Below are positions 44,971 through 53,329 of a DNA stretch of 55,820 nt, piece by piece (position 1 is the first letter of the stretch; every line of letters begins with the position of its first letter). The DNA comes from Chloroflexota bacterium (GTDB lineage Bacteria > Chloroflexota > Dehalococcoidia > SHYB01). The position numbers and the translations under genes were made by a program. The DNA lies in NCBI GenBank assembly GCA_016875535.1, contig VGPF01000009.1, positions 1 through 55,820 on the forward strand, given 5' to 3'. The notes beneath the pieces were generated by a model that searched no databases, was not told the origin of the DNA, and saw only the letters and a program-made list of their open reading frames with translations.

Positions 44971-45854
44971 CCGTGCTTTTCCAATCGTTCCAGGATTGCT
45001 TCGGCCCTCATTCTATACCAGTGAGCAAGCGTGAGGGTGAACCGAATCGCCCCGGCCGTCTCGATTGCAATGCGCACCTGCATCTCGCCCGTTGGATCCA
45101 TTCCCCCGGCGTTGAACGCCGAGCGGCAGGCATCCAGTTCTGGGCTGTCACCCTTGGCGTGCAGGAAATAGGCGATCGGCACGGTTTTCTTTTTGAGGGC
45201 GATGTCGCTGGTGCCTGGTGAGAGTATCGAAGCGTCTGACGCATCGTCGAGCAGTTGGCTATACGTTCCAAAGTGCAGGCCGAATGCCGCTAGCTCTGAA
45301 GTTACTGAGGTGCTTGCCCCTGCAGCCAGCGCGATCGCTTTGCCGATGGCCCCCGCCTTTGCTTCGGTCATCTCTTTCGCCTCCTCCAGCGATGGCGTCT
45401 CATTGCCCTGGAGGTCAAGATCCGCCTGTTGCCCGGAGCAAGCGGTCACGAAACTGGAGTAGACCTGACTCCAATCTACTTGGAGACCACTCGCTGCTCT
45501 GGATGCTTCGAAGAGATGGGAGGCAAGGAACAGAAGCGCCGGGCCGATTTGCTGATCGGCGTTCGTGCTGTGCCTATCGTGGTCTGCTAATGCATCAAAG
45601 ACATGGCTGGCCGATACGATGACTTCGGTCGCTGCGGCGGCTTTGGCACCAACCTGAAGCTGCTTCCCTCCTCCAGCAAAAAACGCGCCCAACGCGATCT
45701 GCGTTGGGCGTAAGGGCGTCCTTTCGTGGAGCGGGTGCGGGAACTTTTTAAGGGTTGTCTCTATGCGCTCTCGAAAGGAGGGCGCGACTGCGCCGCTGGC
45801 CAGGGCTTCAAGGATCGAGGTTTTGACCAGCAGCGCAGTCTCATGAGCGAGCAT
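44868..45854 (-). CDS. ComQ-like polyprenyl-synthase-family protein
   Basis: A 328-residue all-helical isoprenyl-diphosphate-synthase relative. The second Asp-rich motif is classical (LLDDASD, D203-D207). The first is degenerate, HVFDALADHD (D87, D91, D93). GGGKQLQVG near residue 61 lies where the Arg/Lys diphosphate contacts are expected. This half-degenerate pattern is what ComQ shows, the enzyme that prenylates a Trp of the ComX pheromone. ATG 45854 follows the stop of the small peptide gene with no gap (TAAATG), and the 3' end overlaps the ComP-like kinase gene. A plain prenyl synthase is the alternative, but context favours ComQ. Confidence 0.8.
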   Translation of the reverse strand: MLAHETALLVKTSILEALASGAVAPSFRERIETTLKKFPHPLHERTPLRPTQIALGAFFAGGGKQLQVGAKAAAATEVIVSASHVFDALADHDRHSTNADQQIGPALLFLASHLFEASRAASGLQVDWSQVYSSFVTACSGQQADLDLQGNETPSLEEAKEMTEAKAGAIGKAIALAAGASTSVTSELAAFGLHFGTYSQLLDDASDASILSPGTSDIALKKKTVPIAYFLHAKGDSPELDACRSAFNAGGMDPTGEMQVRIAIETAGAIRFTLTLAHWYRMRAEAILERLEKHGCQTRLLRSLLEDKPKDPREPQANPPLTSPSSAV

Positions 45855-45995
45855 TTAGATCCAACCGGCCTCTTGGGCGCGCAGGACGGTCCCGCTGACT
45901 TCGGTCGGGCGTGCGGCGGCGCCGGCCAGGGCGAGCGTGGCTTCCTTCTTCCCGATCAGCATCTCGAGCGCTGCGCGAACTGCATCCTTCTGCAT
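45855..45995 (-). CDS. ComX-like pre-pheromone peptide (46 aa)
   Basis: A 46-residue peptide starting MQKDAVRAALEMLIGKK and ending LRAQEAGWI. ATG 45995 has GGGAG five bases upstream. Its stop abuts the synthase start exactly. The size, an N-terminal amphipathic helix, and a single Trp at the penultimate position are what a ComX precursor needs, since ComX is cut to a short C-terminal peptide and prenylated on Trp. Overall sequence similarity to Bacillus ComX is not expected, as ComX is hypervariable. Identity is inferred from context and the Trp. A longer frame from 46043 would overlap the upstream repeats. Confidence 0.65.
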   Translation of the reverse strand: MQKDAVRAALEMLIGKKEATLALAGAAARPTEVSGTVLRAQEAGWI

Positions 45996-46029
45996 GGTGT
46001 CTCCCGGACATGTGTATTTCCCGCTCTGC

Positions 46030-46071
46030 GGGATGGCACCCATTCAACCAGGGGGATGGCACCCACTCAAC
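46030..46071. repeat. Two 19-bp direct repeats upstream of the peptide gene
   Basis: GGGATGGCACCCATTCAAC (46030-46048) and GGGATGGCACCCACTCAAC (46053-46071) differ at one base and repeat with a 23-bp period, about two helical turns. They end 34 bases before the peptide ATG and could be tandem binding sites for the cassette's response regulator. The rest of the 240-base spacer 45996-46235 shows no assigned feature. Confidence 0.7.
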
Positions 46072-46235
46072 GGTACAAATAAACCCGCTACGTAAATGTT
46101 TCTACCTATGCCGAAGCATACCAGCCGCCAGGCTCGTGCGCACGCCCCCTCCGGGGCAAAAGTGGAGTCTTCCCTACCGCTCTGTCATAATCTGGGGTCA
46201 GTTGCGGCGGCAGGAGCCTAGAGGGAGGCGCGGCG

Positions 46236-47507
46236 ATGGCTGAAAACAGTCAAACGACCCTTTCCAAAACGGAACAGAACCTCTGGAACGCCATCGTGAG
46301 CGAGTCCATGGCCCAGCTCAAGTATTCCGCCTTCGCCCTCAAAGCGCTGGAGGAGGGCCACCCGGAGGTCGCTCAGGTCTTCCAGGAGACAGCCGGCGCG
46401 GAGAACATCCACGGCATCAACCAGCTTAAGACCGCCGGGGCCGTGAAGTCCACGGCGGAAAACCTTCGCAGTGTCACCACCGGCGAGGCCAAAGAGATCG
46501 CCTCGCTCTACCCCAGGATGATCCGGGATGCCCTGGATGAAGGGCGTATGGATGCCGCCCAGGCCTTTGCCGTGGCCATGGATCGGGAGCGCTACCACCT
46601 GGAGAGCTTCATGCGCGCCCTGGACCTGCTGGAGAAGAAGATGGGCAAACAGCCGGAGGCCGCGCCTTCCATCGCCCTGCCCCCGCGTCCCATGTCTATC
46701 CCTGAAGCCCAGGTGCAGCAGATGGCCTCGGCCGCTCCTGCGATGGAACCTAACAGGCCTGTGGCTCCTATAGAGGCAACGGCCCCCGCCTATGGCCGCG
46801 CCATGCGCGAGGTGGAGCGCGAAAAGACGCGCCTGGCCGCCGTCCGCCGCATCCGCGAGGTCGTCTTCGGCGCGCAGGATGGGCTGATGAGCACGTTAGC
46901 CCTGGTGACCGCCCTTTCCGCCTCGGTAAGCGCCAACTCCACCGTCGTCGTCGGTGGACTTGCCACCGCCCTTGCGGGCATGGTCTCCATGGCCACCGGC
47001 ACCTACCTTGGCTCCAAAGCTGAGCAAGAGGCGTTCAAGGCTGAGATTGAGAAAGAGGCCAAAGAACTGGAGGCTAACCCCGCTGAAGAGATGGCGGAGC
47101 TTGTCTTCCTCTACCACCAGCAGGGCATGTCTTACGCTCAGGCGCGCGACTTGGCGGAGCACATCGCGGCCGATAAGGAACTGTGGCTTCGCACCCTGGT
47201 GGAGAAAGAGCTCGGCATCAGCCCTGACGTCCTTGGCAACCCGGTGAAAGATGCCCTCACCATGGGCGCTGTCTTCATCCTCGCGGCCATGGTCCCCATT
47301 CTGCCCTTCTTCTGGATGGAGGGGAATGCCGCCATCGGCGTTGCGGCCGGGCTTGCGCTCACTGCGCTCTTCGGCCTGGGCACGGCCAAGGGCAGAGTGG
47401 TGAAGCGCAGGCCCTTGATGCAGGGCCTGGAAGTGCTCATCATCGGCACCGCGGCGGCCGGCGTCGGCTATCTCCTCGGCGAAGGCATCCCCAGGCTCAT
47501 CAACTAA
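46236..47507 (+). CDS. MbfA-like ferritin-domain/VIT1 iron exporter
   Basis: A 423-residue fusion. Residues 1-140 form a rubrerythrin-like four-helix ferritin domain with di-iron residues in ESMAQLKYSAFALKALEEGH, ETAGAENIHG and MDRERYHLESF. A Pro/Ala linker follows, and from about residue 200 a CCC1/VIT1 transporter: REVVFGAQDGLMSTLALVTAL, the GLATALAGMVSMATGTYLGSKAE helix and three C-terminal spans. MbfA exports ferrous iron and protects against peroxide stress. ATG 46236 has GAGGGAGG upstream. Confidence 0.92.
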   Translation: MAENSQTTLSKTEQNLWNAIVSESMAQLKYSAFALKALEEGHPEVAQVFQETAGAENIHGINQLKTAGAVKSTAENLRSVTTGEAKEIASLYPRMIRDALDEGRMDAAQAFAVAMDRERYHLESFMRALDLLEKKMGKQPEAAPSIALPPRPMSIPEAQVQQMASAAPAMEPNRPVAPIEATAPAYGRAMREVEREKTRLAAVRRIREVVFGAQDGLMSTLALVTALSASVSANSTVVVGGLATALAGMVSMATGTYLGSKAEQEAFKAEIEKEAKELEANPAEEMAELVFLYHQQGMSYAQARDLAEHIAADKELWLRTLVEKELGISPDVLGNPVKDALTMGAVFILAAMVPILPFFWMEGNAAIGVAAGLALTALFGLGTAKGRVVKRRPLMQGLEVLIIGTAAAGVGYLLGEGIPRLIN

Positions 47508-47540
47508 CGCACCCATACCTCACTCAAGAAAGGCTCTTCA

Positions 47541-48518
47541 TTGCCTACCCACATCCTCCTCACCGGCGGCGCGGGCTTCATCGGCTCCCGCGTCGCCTCC
47601 CGGCTCCTCGATGCGGGCCACCGCGTCACCGCCGTGGACGAGATGAATGACGCCTACGATGTGCGTTTGAAAGAATGGCGGCTGAAGCAGCTCCTGGGGA
47701 GACGCGGCCTCTCCTTCCATCGCATAGATATCCGTGATCGCTCGGCCCTTCGCCCCCTCTTCAAGACAAAGGTTGATGCCGTCATCAACCTCGCCGCCCG
47801 CGCCGGCGTTCGACAGTCCATCGCCAATCCCTGGGTCTACTTCGAGACCAACACCACTGGCGCGCTGAATCTCCTGGAGCTCTGCAAGGAGTTCGGCGTC
47901 GGCAAATATGTCCTCTCCTCCACCTCAAGCGTCTATGGGGGAAAGAACAAGATTCCATTCCGGGAAGATGCCAATACCAACTACCCCATCTCGCCCTACG
48001 CCGCCTCCAAGAAGGCCGCCGAGGCCCTCTGCTACACCTACCACCATCTCTTTGGGCTCGATGTCACGGTGCTGCGCTACTTCACGGTCTATGGCCCCGG
48101 CGGGCGGCCCGATATGTCGCTCTTCCGCTTCACCCAGTGGATTGCGGAGGGCCGCCCCGTCCTCGTCTACGGCGATGGCCGCCAGTCCCGCGATTTCACC
48201 TATGTGGACGATGTGGCTCGCGGCACCATAGCGGCGCTCAAGCCCGTCGGGTATGACGTCATCAACCTCGGCTCAGACCGTCCGCTCACGGTGAACAAGG
48301 CCATCAGCCTCATCGAAACACGGCTGAAGAAGAAGGCCAAGGTGAAGCGCGAGCCGATGCACCCGGCGGACATCCGCGCTACCTGGGCCGATATCGGCAA
48401 GGCGCGCCGAATCCTGAAATGGGAACCGAAGACGACCACCGAGCAGGGCATCGCTAACCTGGTGGACTGGTATCTGGAGAATCGCGCCTGGGCCAAAGAG
48501 ATCGAGACGGGCGGCTAG
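47541..48518 (+). CDS. NAD-dependent sugar-nucleotide epimerase (UDP-glucuronate type)
   Basis: A 325-residue extended short-chain dehydrogenase. It has ILLTGGAGFIGSRVASRLLDAGH (NAD site), AVDEMNDAYDVRLKEWRLKQL as in UDP-glucuronate 4-epimerases, SSTSSVYG, SPYAASKKAAE (catalytic Tyr/Lys) and RYFTVYGPGGRPDMSLF. It inverts a hydroxyl of a UDP-sugar for polysaccharide synthesis. The TTG start at 47541 has AAAGG upstream. Convergent with the next epimerase, stops overlapping by four bases. Confidence 0.9.
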   Translation: MPTHILLTGGAGFIGSRVASRLLDAGHRVTAVDEMNDAYDVRLKEWRLKQLLGRRGLSFHRIDIRDRSALRPLFKTKVDAVINLAARAGVRQSIANPWVYFETNTTGALNLLELCKEFGVGKYVLSSTSSVYGGKNKIPFREDANTNYPISPYAASKKAAEALCYTYHHLFGLDVTVLRYFTVYGPGGRPDMSLFRFTQWIAEGRPVLVYGDGRQSRDFTYVDDVARGTIAALKPVGYDVINLGSDRPLTVNKAISLIETRLKKKAKVKREPMHPADIRATWADIGKARRILKWEPKTTTEQGIANLVDWYLENRAWAKEIETGG

Positions 48519-49441
48519 GCGCGGAAGTAGTCCACCGTCCGCTTCAGGCCTTCGCTCAAGCCCACCTTCGCCGACCAGCCGAGCCCTCGCTTCGCCTTGC
48601 GCGCGTCCAGCCAGATCTTGTAGACCTCGCCTTTGCGCGCCGGGGCATGCTTCGGCGGGTTCTTGGTCCCGGTAAGGCGCACCAGTTCCTTCGCCACCTG
48701 GTTCACGCTGGCGCCCTTCCCCGTCCCGATGTTGAAGGAATCGTTCTTCTTCTGCGCCAGCGCCTTCATGTTCGCCTCGGCCACGTCCGCCACGTAGACA
48801 AAGTCGCGCTGCTGCGTGCCGTCGCCGAAGATCAGCGCATCCTCGCGCGCAAGGAGCCGTCTGGTGAAGATGGCCACCACGCCCGCCTCGCCCTCCGGGT
48901 CCTGGCGCGGACCGTAGACGTTGCTGTAGCGCAGGATGGTGTGCTTGAGGCCGTGCAGGTCGCCGTAGAGCCGCACAAAGACCTCGGCGGCGTACTTGCT
49001 CGCGCCATAGGGCGAAAGCGGCCGGATGGGATGCGATTCGCCGCAAGGCAGCCGCTCCGGTTCGCCGTAGAGCGCGCCGCCGGTGGAGCTGTAGATGAAC
49101 CGTTCGATGGCGAAGGCGCGGCACTGCTCCAACAGGTTGATGGTGCCCAGGACGTTCACATCCGTATCCATCCCCGGCTCTTTCACTGACCTGATGACGC
49201 TCGCCTGCGCCGCCAGATGAAAGACATACGACGGCTTGACCTTCGCGAAGATCTCCCGCAAGTCGGGAGATCGGATGTCCGCCTGGTAGAGCGTCGCCTT
49301 CGGGTGCAGGTTCTCCTTCCGTCCGATGACCAGGGAGTCCACGGCGGCGACCTGATAACCCTTCGCGATGAGCCGGTCCACCACATGGGAGCCGATGAAC
49401 CCGGCTCCGCCGGTGACGAGCGCTACCTTTGGTGCGGCCAT
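48515..49441 (-). CDS. NAD-dependent epimerase (UDP-glucose 4-epimerase-like)
   Basis: A 308-residue extended short-chain dehydrogenase: ALVTGGAGFIGSHVVDRLIAKGYQV, FHLAAQASV, YSSTGGALYGE, SPYGASKYAAEVF and RYSNVYGPRQDPEGEAGVVAIF. These resemble GalE-type enzymes. Sugar specificity is not certain. Faces the neighbouring epimerase, so the two are separately transcribed. Confidence 0.9.
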   Translation of the reverse strand: MAAPKVALVTGGAGFIGSHVVDRLIAKGYQVAAVDSLVIGRKENLHPKATLYQADIRSPDLREIFAKVKPSYVFHLAAQASVIRSVKEPGMDTDVNVLGTINLLEQCRAFAIERFIYSSTGGALYGEPERLPCGESHPIRPLSPYGASKYAAEVFVRLYGDLHGLKHTILRYSNVYGPRQDPEGEAGVVAIFTRRLLAREDALIFGDGTQQRDFVYVADVAEANMKALAQKKNDSFNIGTGKGASVNQVAKELVRLTGTKNPPKHAPARKGEVYKIWLDARKAKRGLGWSAKVGLSEGLKRTVDYFRA

Positions 49442-49474
49442 GCCTTTGTCCTTTGGTGAATGTCGCGGCTCATA

Positions 49475-49891
49475 CTAGCCGATTTTCCCCTTTGCAGCGC
49501 GCCTCTGCGCCAGGCGCCGCTCCGCAAGTCGCCAGACGATGAGCACCGCGACCACGCCCCCGATATCAATGAAGACATCGGTTACTGACCCTACGCGCCA
49601 AGGGGTGTAGCGCTGGTGGGCCTCGTCGCCGATGGCATAGGCGGCGGCGATCGCGAAGCTCAAGGCGTAGGCGGGATCGCGGCGCAGGAAGCCGAAGGCG
49701 ATGCGCAGCAGGAGCGCCAGCGAACCGAACTCGGCGGCGTGGGCCATCTTGCGAAAGGCCAGGGTCAGCCCCTCTTTCTTCTCTACAACGATGCCCGGCG
49801 TTGTTGATTGGGAGGAGTAATAGAAGATAACGCCCATAAGCCCGGCGGAGAGAAGAAGCGCAACGGCTTGCGGAAGGCTCGGCGTGCGCAA
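49475..49891 (-). CDS. VanZ-family membrane protein
   Basis: A 138-residue protein with about four membrane spans. It has GVIFYYSSQS, KMAHAAEFGSLALLL and DEAHQRYTPWRVGSVTDVFIDIGGVV, the conserved VanZ core. VanZ proteins confer low-level teicoplanin resistance in some bacteria, but the family's general role is unknown. The TTG at 49891, six bases after the upstream stop, gives the full first span. No ribosome site is evident, so coupling is likely. Confidence 0.87.
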   Translation of the reverse strand: MRTPSLPQAVALLLSAGLMGVIFYYSSQSTTPGIVVEKKEGLTLAFRKMAHAAEFGSLALLLRIAFGFLRRDPAYALSFAIAAAYAIGDEAHQRYTPWRVGSVTDVFIDIGGVVAVLIVWRLAERRLAQRRAAKGKIG

Positions 49892-49897
49892 GGGGGC

Positions 49898-51085
49898 CTA
49901 GGCGATCCGCGAAAGGGCCTTCGGCGCGATGCCGCCAAGCGACCGGACGACTCCCTGGAGCACCGGCCACCGCAGGAACTCCTTGATGGCGCCGCTGTGC
50001 CAATCGAACCCGAGGCTCTCCGATTGGAGGAGCTTCTCTACAAAGCCGTTGGAGGCCAGCGCTTCTATGATGAAGTCTATCTGGCGATCGCCCAGCAGCT
50101 CGTAGATGCGGCGCGCGTTGTAACCCGAATCCAGCTCTCCGCCGAGCACGCTCTTCCACTCGCGCTCATACTCAGAGAGCGCGTCTTCGGTGAGGTCGTC
50201 GCGCCGCAGGGCGTTGTGGAGCGCCTCCGCCGCAATGCGGCTGGCGAGGAAGCTGTAATAGATGCCGCCGCCCGTGGTGGGCTTCACCTGGCCCGCCGCA
50301 TCGCCGATGACGAGCACCCGGTCGCGGTAGGCCTGCTTCAGCGGTCGCAAGGGGATCGCCCATCGGCTCGGCCCGCTCACCACTTCCCCCACGATGCCCT
50401 TCTCCTGCAGATGCGCCAGCAGCTCGGCGAAATGCTCGTTATTCTGCTTCCGCGCCATCAGCCCCAGCAGCGCCCGGTTCTCCGTCGTCGGCGTCAGCCA
50501 GCCGAAGAATCCCGGGGCGAAGCGCTTGCCCAGGTGGACATGGATCTCGTCCACGCCCGTCGTCGTCACCGTGGCCTGGATGCCTCCGGCGTAGTCCTGC
50601 ACCTGCCCCAGCCCCAGCGACTTGGTGAGCCTGCTCCCGAACCCGGCGGCGATGACCACGCTCCTCGCCTTGATCTCTTGCGGCCCCGCGCCGTTCTGCA
50701 CGATGGCGCTGATGTGGTCGCGCCCCGGCTCCACGGAATGGACGGTGTGGCCCAGCAGATAGGTCGCGCCCGCCTCCTGGGCCTGTTGCGCGTAGCTCGC
50801 CACGTAGGAGACTCGGTCCACGATGTAGGCTTGCGGCTCCTCCCGCCCGATGTGGATCGCCTGGCCCCCAGGCGCGCTCACGGACGCGCTCCGCGCCGCG
50901 CGGTAGATGTGTTCCGGCGCGATGGGGAACTGGCGGATGCATTCCGCCCCCACGATGCCGGTGCACAGCTTATCGCCGATGGCGTAGCGGCGGTCCGCCA
51001 AGGTAACGCGGTAGCCGCGCTTGGCCAGCTCTAGGGCAGCATTATTGCCCGCCGGCCCAGCGCCGATGATGAGAACGTCTTCCAC
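49898..51085 (-). CDS. Geranylgeranyl-reductase-family FAD protein
   Basis: A 395-residue FAD oxidoreductase. VEDVLIIGAGPAGNNAALELAKRGYRVTLAD is the FAD fold at the very N-terminus. IGDKLCTGIVGAECI, VVIAAGFGSRL and VLVIGDAAGQVKPTTGGGIYYSFLASRIAAEAL are typical of the group that saturates isoprenoid chains of lipids, quinones or chlorophyll. The GTG at 51085 starts the FAD domain. A much longer in-frame extension to 51247 is not conserved and covers the terminator region. Paired with the VanZ gene. Confidence 0.88.
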   Translation of the reverse strand: MEDVLIIGAGPAGNNAALELAKRGYRVTLADRRYAIGDKLCTGIVGAECIRQFPIAPEHIYRAARSASVSAPGGQAIHIGREEPQAYIVDRVSYVASYAQQAQEAGATYLLGHTVHSVEPGRDHISAIVQNGAGPQEIKARSVVIAAGFGSRLTKSLGLGQVQDYAGGIQATVTTTGVDEIHVHLGKRFAPGFFGWLTPTTENRALLGLMARKQNNEHFAELLAHLQEKGIVGEVVSGPSRWAIPLRPLKQAYRDRVLVIGDAAGQVKPTTGGGIYYSFLASRIAAEALHNALRRDDLTEDALSEYEREWKSVLGGELDSGYNARRIYELLGDRQIDFIIEALASNGFVEKLLQSESLGFDWHSGAIKEFLRWPVLQGVVRSLGGIAPKALSRIA

Positions 51086-51206
51086 GTTGGTGGTAATCGC
51101 CTTACGGAAGGTTGTGAGGCAGCCCGGAACCCTTGAAGCAATCCTTCGGGAAGTATAACAAATGAGGAGTGATTCATGTACCCGCGCACGAGACGCCAGC
51201 GAAAAG

Positions 51207-51242
51207 AAAAGCCCTCCGGTTATATGACCGGAGGGCTTTTGC
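51207..51242. terminator. Bidirectional terminator
   Basis: A 14-bp perfect stem AAAAGCCCTCCGGT (51207-51220) with 51227-51240 around TATATG. On the minus strand it follows the lipoprotein stop at 51263 by 20 bases. Confidence 0.9.
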
Positions 51243-51262
51243 GCCAAGATGCTGGAGTTGCG

Positions 51263-51946
51263 TTAGCGGCCCTTCCACTTTGCCAGGTCGCGCACCCCGG
51301 CCACCTTCCACCGCAGGTTGTCATCGTTCACCAGCTGCACTTCGCTCTGGCGGTGCTCGCCCCCGGCCAGCGCCGTCTCCACGATGACGGAGGCCGTGTT
51401 GCAGCCCACCACAGGCGTGCCCATGTTCACCAGTTCGATGTTCTTCCCGAGCTCCTGGTTCGCGGCCTGGAGGAAATCGTTCGAGACGATCTGCTTCATG
51501 CCGTTGCCGTTGTTGTCCTTCACGAAGCGGAAGTACTCGCGCACGCGGCTCTGGATCACCTCGCGGCGCTGGATAACCTGGCCCGCGCTGCCCCCGATGC
51601 CGCCTAGGTTGGAGCTGTCCTGGGAGACGGCCAGTTTCCCCTTCACAAGGATCGAATGTCCCTGGTCCGAGCGGTCAACCACGCAGAGGACGGTGTAGCC
51701 CTTGGCCATGAGCTCTTGGCGGACTTGCAGGGCCACATCCAGGGCCGTCGCGCCTGCGGCAACCTTGATCTCCATCTTGCGCGGCGCGTTCAGGACGATC
51801 CTGCCCTCTGCCGTTGCCGCGCCGGTAAGGTTCAGTTGGTAGACCTCTTCTGCCGATTCCTTCTTGGCCGCCTGCGCCGTGCTGCATCCCGCGACGACCA
51901 GTGTCCCTGCAAGCGCTGCCGCCAGTGGCAACAGTATGCGACGCAT
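51263..51946 (-). CDS. Predicted lipoprotein of unknown function
   Basis: A 227-residue secreted protein. The N-terminus MRRILLPLAAALAGTLVVAGC is a lipoprotein signal ending in a lipobox (VAGC), so Cys21 should carry the lipid. The mature part has a region similar in feel to conserved lipoproteins with a DUF-type beta fold (QSRVREYFRFVKDNNGNGMKQIVSNDF). I recognise no named family. GAGGAT-type ribosome site upstream. Promoter at 52001-52029. Confidence 0.8.
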   Translation of the reverse strand: MRRILLPLAAALAGTLVVAGCSTAQAAKKESAEEVYQLNLTGAATAEGRIVLNAPRKMEIKVAAGATALDVALQVRQELMAKGYTVLCVVDRSDQGHSILVKGKLAVSQDSSNLGGIGGSAGQVIQRREVIQSRVREYFRFVKDNNGNGMKQIVSNDFLQAANQELGKNIELVNMGTPVVGCNTASVIVETALAGGEHRQSEVQLVNDDNLRWKVAGVRDLAKWKGR

Positions 51947-52000
51947 AGAAATCCTCCCGACGCTCTTATCGAGTGCCGCTTGTGAGTTGAATCGCTATTT

Positions 52001-52029
52001 AGTATAAGTCTAAAACTAAGTTTAGTCTA
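52001..52029 (-). promoter_or_regulatory. Promoter of the lipoprotein gene
   Basis: On the minus strand TAGACT (52029-52024), 17 bases, TATACT (52006-52001), 55 bases upstream of the ATG. The A/T-rich block also has CTAAA/TTTAG inverted arms. Confidence 0.55.
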
Positions 52030-52104
52030 GCCGGTTCCACAAGAGACGCCCCTGGGATGCACGGTGTAGAATCTGGCCTATTCCCTGGAGACCTGGAGTC
52101 CCAC

Positions 52105-52527
52105 ATGGCAGTAGCCACAACCCGCCTGAAGCTCGAGACCAAGGGCGGCGGCCAGATCATCGAGATCACCCAGGAAGTCCTGAGGCGTGTGGCGGACTCC
52201 AAGATACGGCACGGCATCGTGACGGTCTTCCTCACCGGCACCACTGCGGGCGTGGGCATCATGGAGCTGGAGCCTGGGACGGTGAAGGACCTCCAGGCAG
52301 CCATGGAGCGCTTGGCCCCCAGGGGCGCGACCTACCAGCACAACGCCATAAACGCCGGGGAGACCAACGGCCACTCCCACCTCCAGGCCAGCCTCTTTGG
52401 GCAATCGCTCGTGGTCCCGGTGGAGGGCGGCAAGCCCGTCCTAGGAACGTGGCAGCGCATCATCGTCATGGACTTCGATTCCCGGTCGCGCACGAGGGAG
52501 ATCGTGGTGCAGACGATGGGCGAATAG
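52105..52527 (+). CDS. YjbQ/UPF0047-family protein
   Basis: A 140-residue protein of the YjbQ family: GGGQIIEITQEV, VTVFLTGTTAGVGIMELEPGTVKDL, NGHSHLQASLFGQSLVVPVEGGKPVLGTWQRIIVMDFD. The His residues and the GTWQ segment are the conserved trimer site. Some members have weak thiamine-phosphate synthase activity. ATG 52105 has GGAG upstream and begins the conserved fold. Confidence 0.92.
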   Translation: MAVATTRLKLETKGGGQIIEITQEVLRRVADSKIRHGIVTVFLTGTTAGVGIMELEPGTVKDLQAAMERLAPRGATYQHNAINAGETNGHSHLQASLFGQSLVVPVEGGKPVLGTWQRIIVMDFDSRSRTREIVVQTMGE

Positions 52528-52603
52528 CCGCTTGTCCCATCTCCAGGGGACGACTATCATGGATTGCGGTTCCTTTCACACCCGATGTTCTTGAGGTGTC
52601 GTC

Positions 52604-53320
52604 ATGCAGCACAGGCCTCCCGCCGCTGAAGGCAAACCGTCCAGCCGCCAGGTTGTCCGCTACGCCGTCTACCGCCTTTCGCCCGAGTGGCGCAGGCTGG
52701 ATGGAGCGACGCGGGACGCCGGGAAGCGCGAGTTCGCGGCGGTCATCGGCGAGCACAACGATAGGATGATGATCCGCCCCTACAGCCTCACAGCCACTAG
52801 GGGAGACGCCGACTTCATGCTGTGGACTGTCGCCAACTCCCTGGACGATTTTCAGTCGCTCTACACGGGGCTCGCGCGGACGGGCCTGGGGAAGTACGCC
52901 ACCATCCCCTACTCCTACTTCGCCATGACGCGCCGCTCCATCTATATAGACAAGCACACCCACGAAGGCCAGGAGGGCGCGAGGCTGAAGATCCGCCCCG
53001 GCGGCGCGAAGTTCCTCTTCGTCTACCCCTTCGTGAAGTCGCGTGAGTGGTACGCCCTGCCCATGGCCGATCGCCAGCGCATGATGGACGAGCACATCGC
53101 CGTGGGCCACAAGTACCCGGGCATCCGCATCAACACCAGCTACTCTTTCGGCCTGGACGACCAGGAGTTCGTGGTGGCCTTTGAGGGAGACAACCCCAGC
53201 GAGTTCCTGGACCTGGTGATGGAGCTGCGCGACTCCCAGGCCAGCTGCTACACCATCCGCGATACGCCCAGCTTCACCGCAGCCGCCATGCCGCTGGACC
53301 AGCTGCTGGCGACTCTCTAG
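52604..53320 (+). CDS. HemQ/chlorite-dismutase-family protein
   Basis: A 238-residue protein of the dimeric-barrel heme family. Marks are FMLWTVANSLDDFQSLYTGLARTGLGKY, YPFVKSREWYALPMADRQRMMDEHIAVGHKYPG and SYSFGLDDQEFVVAFEGDNPSEFLDLVMELRD. In bacteria with the coproporphyrin route HemQ decarboxylates coproheme to heme b, which would complement the hem operon at 17-23 kb. ATG 52604 has GAGGTG upstream. The next gene starts nine bases after its stop. Confidence 0.9.
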   Translation: MQHRPPAAEGKPSSRQVVRYAVYRLSPEWRRLDGATRDAGKREFAAVIGEHNDRMMIRPYSLTATRGDADFMLWTVANSLDDFQSLYTGLARTGLGKYATIPYSYFAMTRRSIYIDKHTHEGQEGARLKIRPGGAKFLFVYPFVKSREWYALPMADRQRMMDEHIAVGHKYPGIRINTSYSFGLDDQEFVVAFEGDNPSEFLDLVMELRDSQASCYTIRDTPSFTAAAMPLDQLLATL

Positions 53321-53329
53321 GAGGCGATG

